From a bacterium (GTDB lineage Bacteria > CSSED10-310 > JAJRTK01): a stretch of DNA of 7,510 bases. Numbering within the stretch: position 1 is the stretch's first letter; each line of letters starts with the position of its first letter. The DNA lies in assembly GCA_024278345.1 (NCBI GenBank), contig JAJRTK010000419.1:1-7510 (forward strand), read 5' to 3'. Of this stretch, positions 6,285-7,510 are shown piece after piece. Made by a program: the position numbers and the translations under genes. The notes beneath the pieces were generated by a model that was given only the letters and a program-made list of their open reading frames with translations, was not told the origin of the DNA and did not search any database.

Positions 6285-6309
6285 GTCGAGGTTCCTTGAA
6301 ATTCTCGAC
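6285..6309. repeat. Short inverted repeat upstream of tRNA-Leu
   Basis: GTCGAG (6285-6290) and CTCGAC (6304-6309) could pair around a 13-nt loop, in the 146-bp gap between the TPR gene and tRNA-Leu. It may be a weak operator-like or terminator-like element. No convincing tRNA promoter hexamer pair was found in this gap. Confidence 0.3.
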
Positions 6310-6352
6310 AGTTACCTGGTTCTTTTTCGGGACCGGGAAAACCAAAAAAATT

Positions 6353-6778
6353 GCCGGGATGGCGAAATTGGTATACGCAAGGGACTTGCGATGGCTGTGG
6401 CACCATAGGTGGTCCGCGAAGCCGCCGTGAGTGCGCCCGCGGAAACGCGGGACGTAGAACCTGGCTATATGCTGGAAACCCCGAGTATCCGCCGCCACCA
6501 GGCCTCCCGCCGCCGGAGCGGGCTGGAGGCCGGTGACAGTGCGGCGGTGCGGACAATCAGCAGGGAAGTCTCGAACCTGGCCCGCAAGGTTGCCGGCGCC
6601 CGCGAGGGCCCGATTCCATGACCCCTCAGAGACTGCACGCCGGGCGCCTGACCAGCGGAACCGCCAAGCGCGGAGCCGGCTGAAGGTAATGATACAGTCC
6701 AGCCCCCACGGCGACGTGGGGTAGAAGCGAAAATCCCTCGGACTTTTGTCCATGCGGGTTCGAGTCCCGCTCCCGGCA
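6353..6778 (+). tRNA. tRNA-Leu (anticodon UAA), interrupted by a group I intron
   Basis: Exon 1 is 6353-6387 and exon 2 is 6730-6778; joined they give an 84-nt class II tRNA. The acceptor GCCGGGA pairs with TCCCGGC, the discriminator is A6778, and no CCA is encoded. The D-arm is GGCGAAATTGGTATACGC. The anticodon stem AGGGA/TCCCT closes loop CTT-AAAA, so the anticodon is UAA. The long variable arm is GGAC-TTTT-GTCC and the T-arm GCGGGTTCGAGTCCCGC. The break falls between U34 and A35, the classic position of group I introns in cyanobacterial and plastid tRNA-Leu(UAA). Without splicing the transcript cannot fold into a usable anticodon arm. Confidence 0.95.
6388..6729 (+). ncRNA. Group I self-splicing intron in tRNA-Leu(UAA)
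   Basis: 342 nt, preceded by U6387 and ending in G6729, as group I introns require. A P2-like hairpin with GAAA tetraloop is at 6436-6451 (CCCGCG/CGCGGG). P7 is well supported: GACTG 6631-6635, within CAGAGACTGCAC, pairs with CAGTC 6695-6699 in GATACAGTCC. A P9 hairpin CCCCAC/GTGGGG is at 6704-6721, just before the 3' splice site. The order P7, P3', P8, P7', P9 fits subgroup IC3, to which tRNA introns belong; subgroup is an inference. P1 is less clear: ATGG/CCAT (6391-6394/6403-6406) with AGGT following could pair with exon ACTT, but the U·G pair falls one base off. There is no homing endonuclease frame. Confidence 0.9.
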
Positions 6779-7312
6779 TTTTTGGTTGTTTCAGGCTGCT
6801 CATCAAAGAGCATGATGGTTGAATTATCGGGATCCAGTCCTGATGAGGGTTAATCGGCAATCGTTCGAGCGGGAATCTAGGAGGGCCGCGGACGATCAGC
6901 TCGAGGTAGGCCAACCCCAAAACACCGGTGAAAACTCGCTATCGGCATTGGCGGGCCGAGACGCTGGAACGTTATGCCGACCCTGTCCTGCTCTTGTGGA
7001 ACCTGGATCTCGAACCAGCCCGACCGGTGCTCCAGAGCTGCCAACATGTCGAACGGTCGAGCGAGCAGGAGCGCGGGCGAGGGAAATCACCGAAAAAGCC
7101 CAAGAAGAGGCCCAGTAAGAAGCAACGGAAGCGCTCGGAGAAGAATCAGGGCAAAATTGAATGCCGGCGCCGTGAAACCAAGGCCCGAAAAAAGGCGGAA
7201 AAACAGCGAAATCCGCTCACTGCCCGCCATTGGCGATTTACCTTGGACCTGGAAACGAAACGGATCATACGGCTTCTCTGAAGAACTTCCATCGGCTGAG
7301 GAAAAACCTTCT
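6779..7312. other. Gap between tRNA-Leu and the IS element, probably mobile-element debris
   Basis: Three overlapping plus-strand frames (6819-7118, 6928-7281, 6974-7366) are open here, but only the first 40 codons of the 6928 frame look protein-like. The middle (7080-7220) is A/G-rich and gives a Lys/Arg low-complexity stretch in every frame. I see no terminator or RNA gene beyond the tRNA-Leu T-run (ATTTTTGG, 6778-6785). Confidence 0.45.
6928..7281 (+). pseudogene. Possible transposase N-terminal remnant
   Basis: From GTG 6928 the frame reads MKTRYRHWRAETLERYAD followed by PVLLLWNLDLEPARPVL, which resembles the start of a large DDE transposase group often labelled ISNCY, as I remember it. 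After about residue 38 the resemblance stops and the frame runs through a Lys/Arg-rich low-complexity region to a stop at 7281, ending 117 codons in all, far short of a transposase. No SD precedes the GTG. I read it as a degraded transposase start; it could also be a chance open frame. Confidence 0.3.
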
Positions 7313-7510
7313 AGGCTGTGTCTGACAAAGATCGTCAATTCTGGTATGGGTTTGGGTGGTTTTTGAGAGAGCGACGGTGGGTTGATCATAGGAGAGATGG
7401 TAGATGGGACGGCATGAGCTGACTGACGAGCAGTTTGCCCGAATTGAGCCGATGCTTCCAGTCAACACCGGGCGAGGCCGCCGATTTAAGGACCATCGCC
7501 GGGCCATTAA
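7313..7510 (+). mobile_element. IS5-family insertion sequence, left part only
   Basis: The transposase start at 7404 is preceded by about 90 bp of non-coding leader, and an element end is likely near CTAGGCTGTGTCTGACAAAG (about 7310-7329). The exact terminal inverted repeat cannot be confirmed because the right end lies outside the window. CTAG at 7310-7313 is a possible target duplication. Confidence 0.55.
7404..7510 (+). CDS. IS5-family transposase, N-terminal fragment cut by the window end
   Basis: ATG 7404 follows AGGAGAG (7390-7396) by 7 nt. The 35 visible codons begin MGRHELTDEQFARIEPMLP and continue VNTGRGRRFKDHRRAI, the typical opening of IS5-family DDE transposases (helical N-terminal domain, usually LTDxQWxxLxPLLP followed by GRP-x-xDHR). 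The catalytic DDE core lies beyond the window, so it cannot be judged whether the gene is intact. Confidence 0.85.
   Translation, partial: MGRHELTDEQFARIEPMLPVNTGRGRRFKDHRRAI

Noticed and set aside
6277-6920. Minus-strand open frames of 178 and 151 codons across tRNA-Leu
   Set aside because: They run through tRNA exons and a structured intron; no homing endonuclease motif (LAGLIDADG, GIY-YIG, HNH) is present.

Overview
This is a moderately GC-rich bacterial chromosome segment. Taxonomic clues conflict. The Thr/Pro-rich secreted protein and the Uma2 protein with a coiled-coil tail recall Chloroflexota, cyanobacteria and several candidate phyla, and a group I intron in tRNA-Leu(UAA) is classically cyanobacterial or plastid. 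Nothing here fixes the phylum.

Layout: (1) Positions 1-128 read on the minus strand like the 5' end (domain I) of a group II intron running out of the window. Next to it is a run of four GC-rich hairpins (131-239). (2) 266-2011, minus strand, encodes a secreted or membrane-tethered protein: signal peptide, a regulatory-like beta-sandwich interrupted by a hydrophobic hairpin, a long Thr/Pro repeat stalk, and a C-terminal formylglycine-generating-enzyme-like (C-type-lectin fold) domain lacking the catalytic cysteines. (3) 2106-2185, minus strand, is a group II intron domain V/VI remnant, so the secreted-protein gene lies between a 3' intron end and a 5' intron start in the same orientation. (4) 2627-3500 is a Uma2-family (DUF820) gene with a coiled-coil tail, broken by a 7-bp tandem duplication. 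(5) Two tRNA-Glu genes (anticodons UUC and CUC) lie in tandem on the minus strand behind a good sigma70-type promoter. (6) 3905-6206, plus strand, is a tight two-gene unit: a charged helical protein of unknown function overlapping an exported protein made almost entirely of about 13 TPR repeats. (7) 6353-6778 is tRNA-Leu(UAA), split by a 342-nt group I intron between U34 and A35. (8) 6779-7510 is mobile-element debris: a possible transposase remnant and the start of an IS5-family element cut by the window edge.

The two plus-strand genes at 3905-6206 probably act together, since their coding regions overlap and the second start is SD-driven. The secreted protein is probably a surface-exposed ligand-binding protein rather than an enzyme. 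The most notable items are the intron-containing tRNA-Leu, the group II intron ends bracketing the secreted-protein gene, and the 7-bp duplication that inactivates the Uma2 gene.
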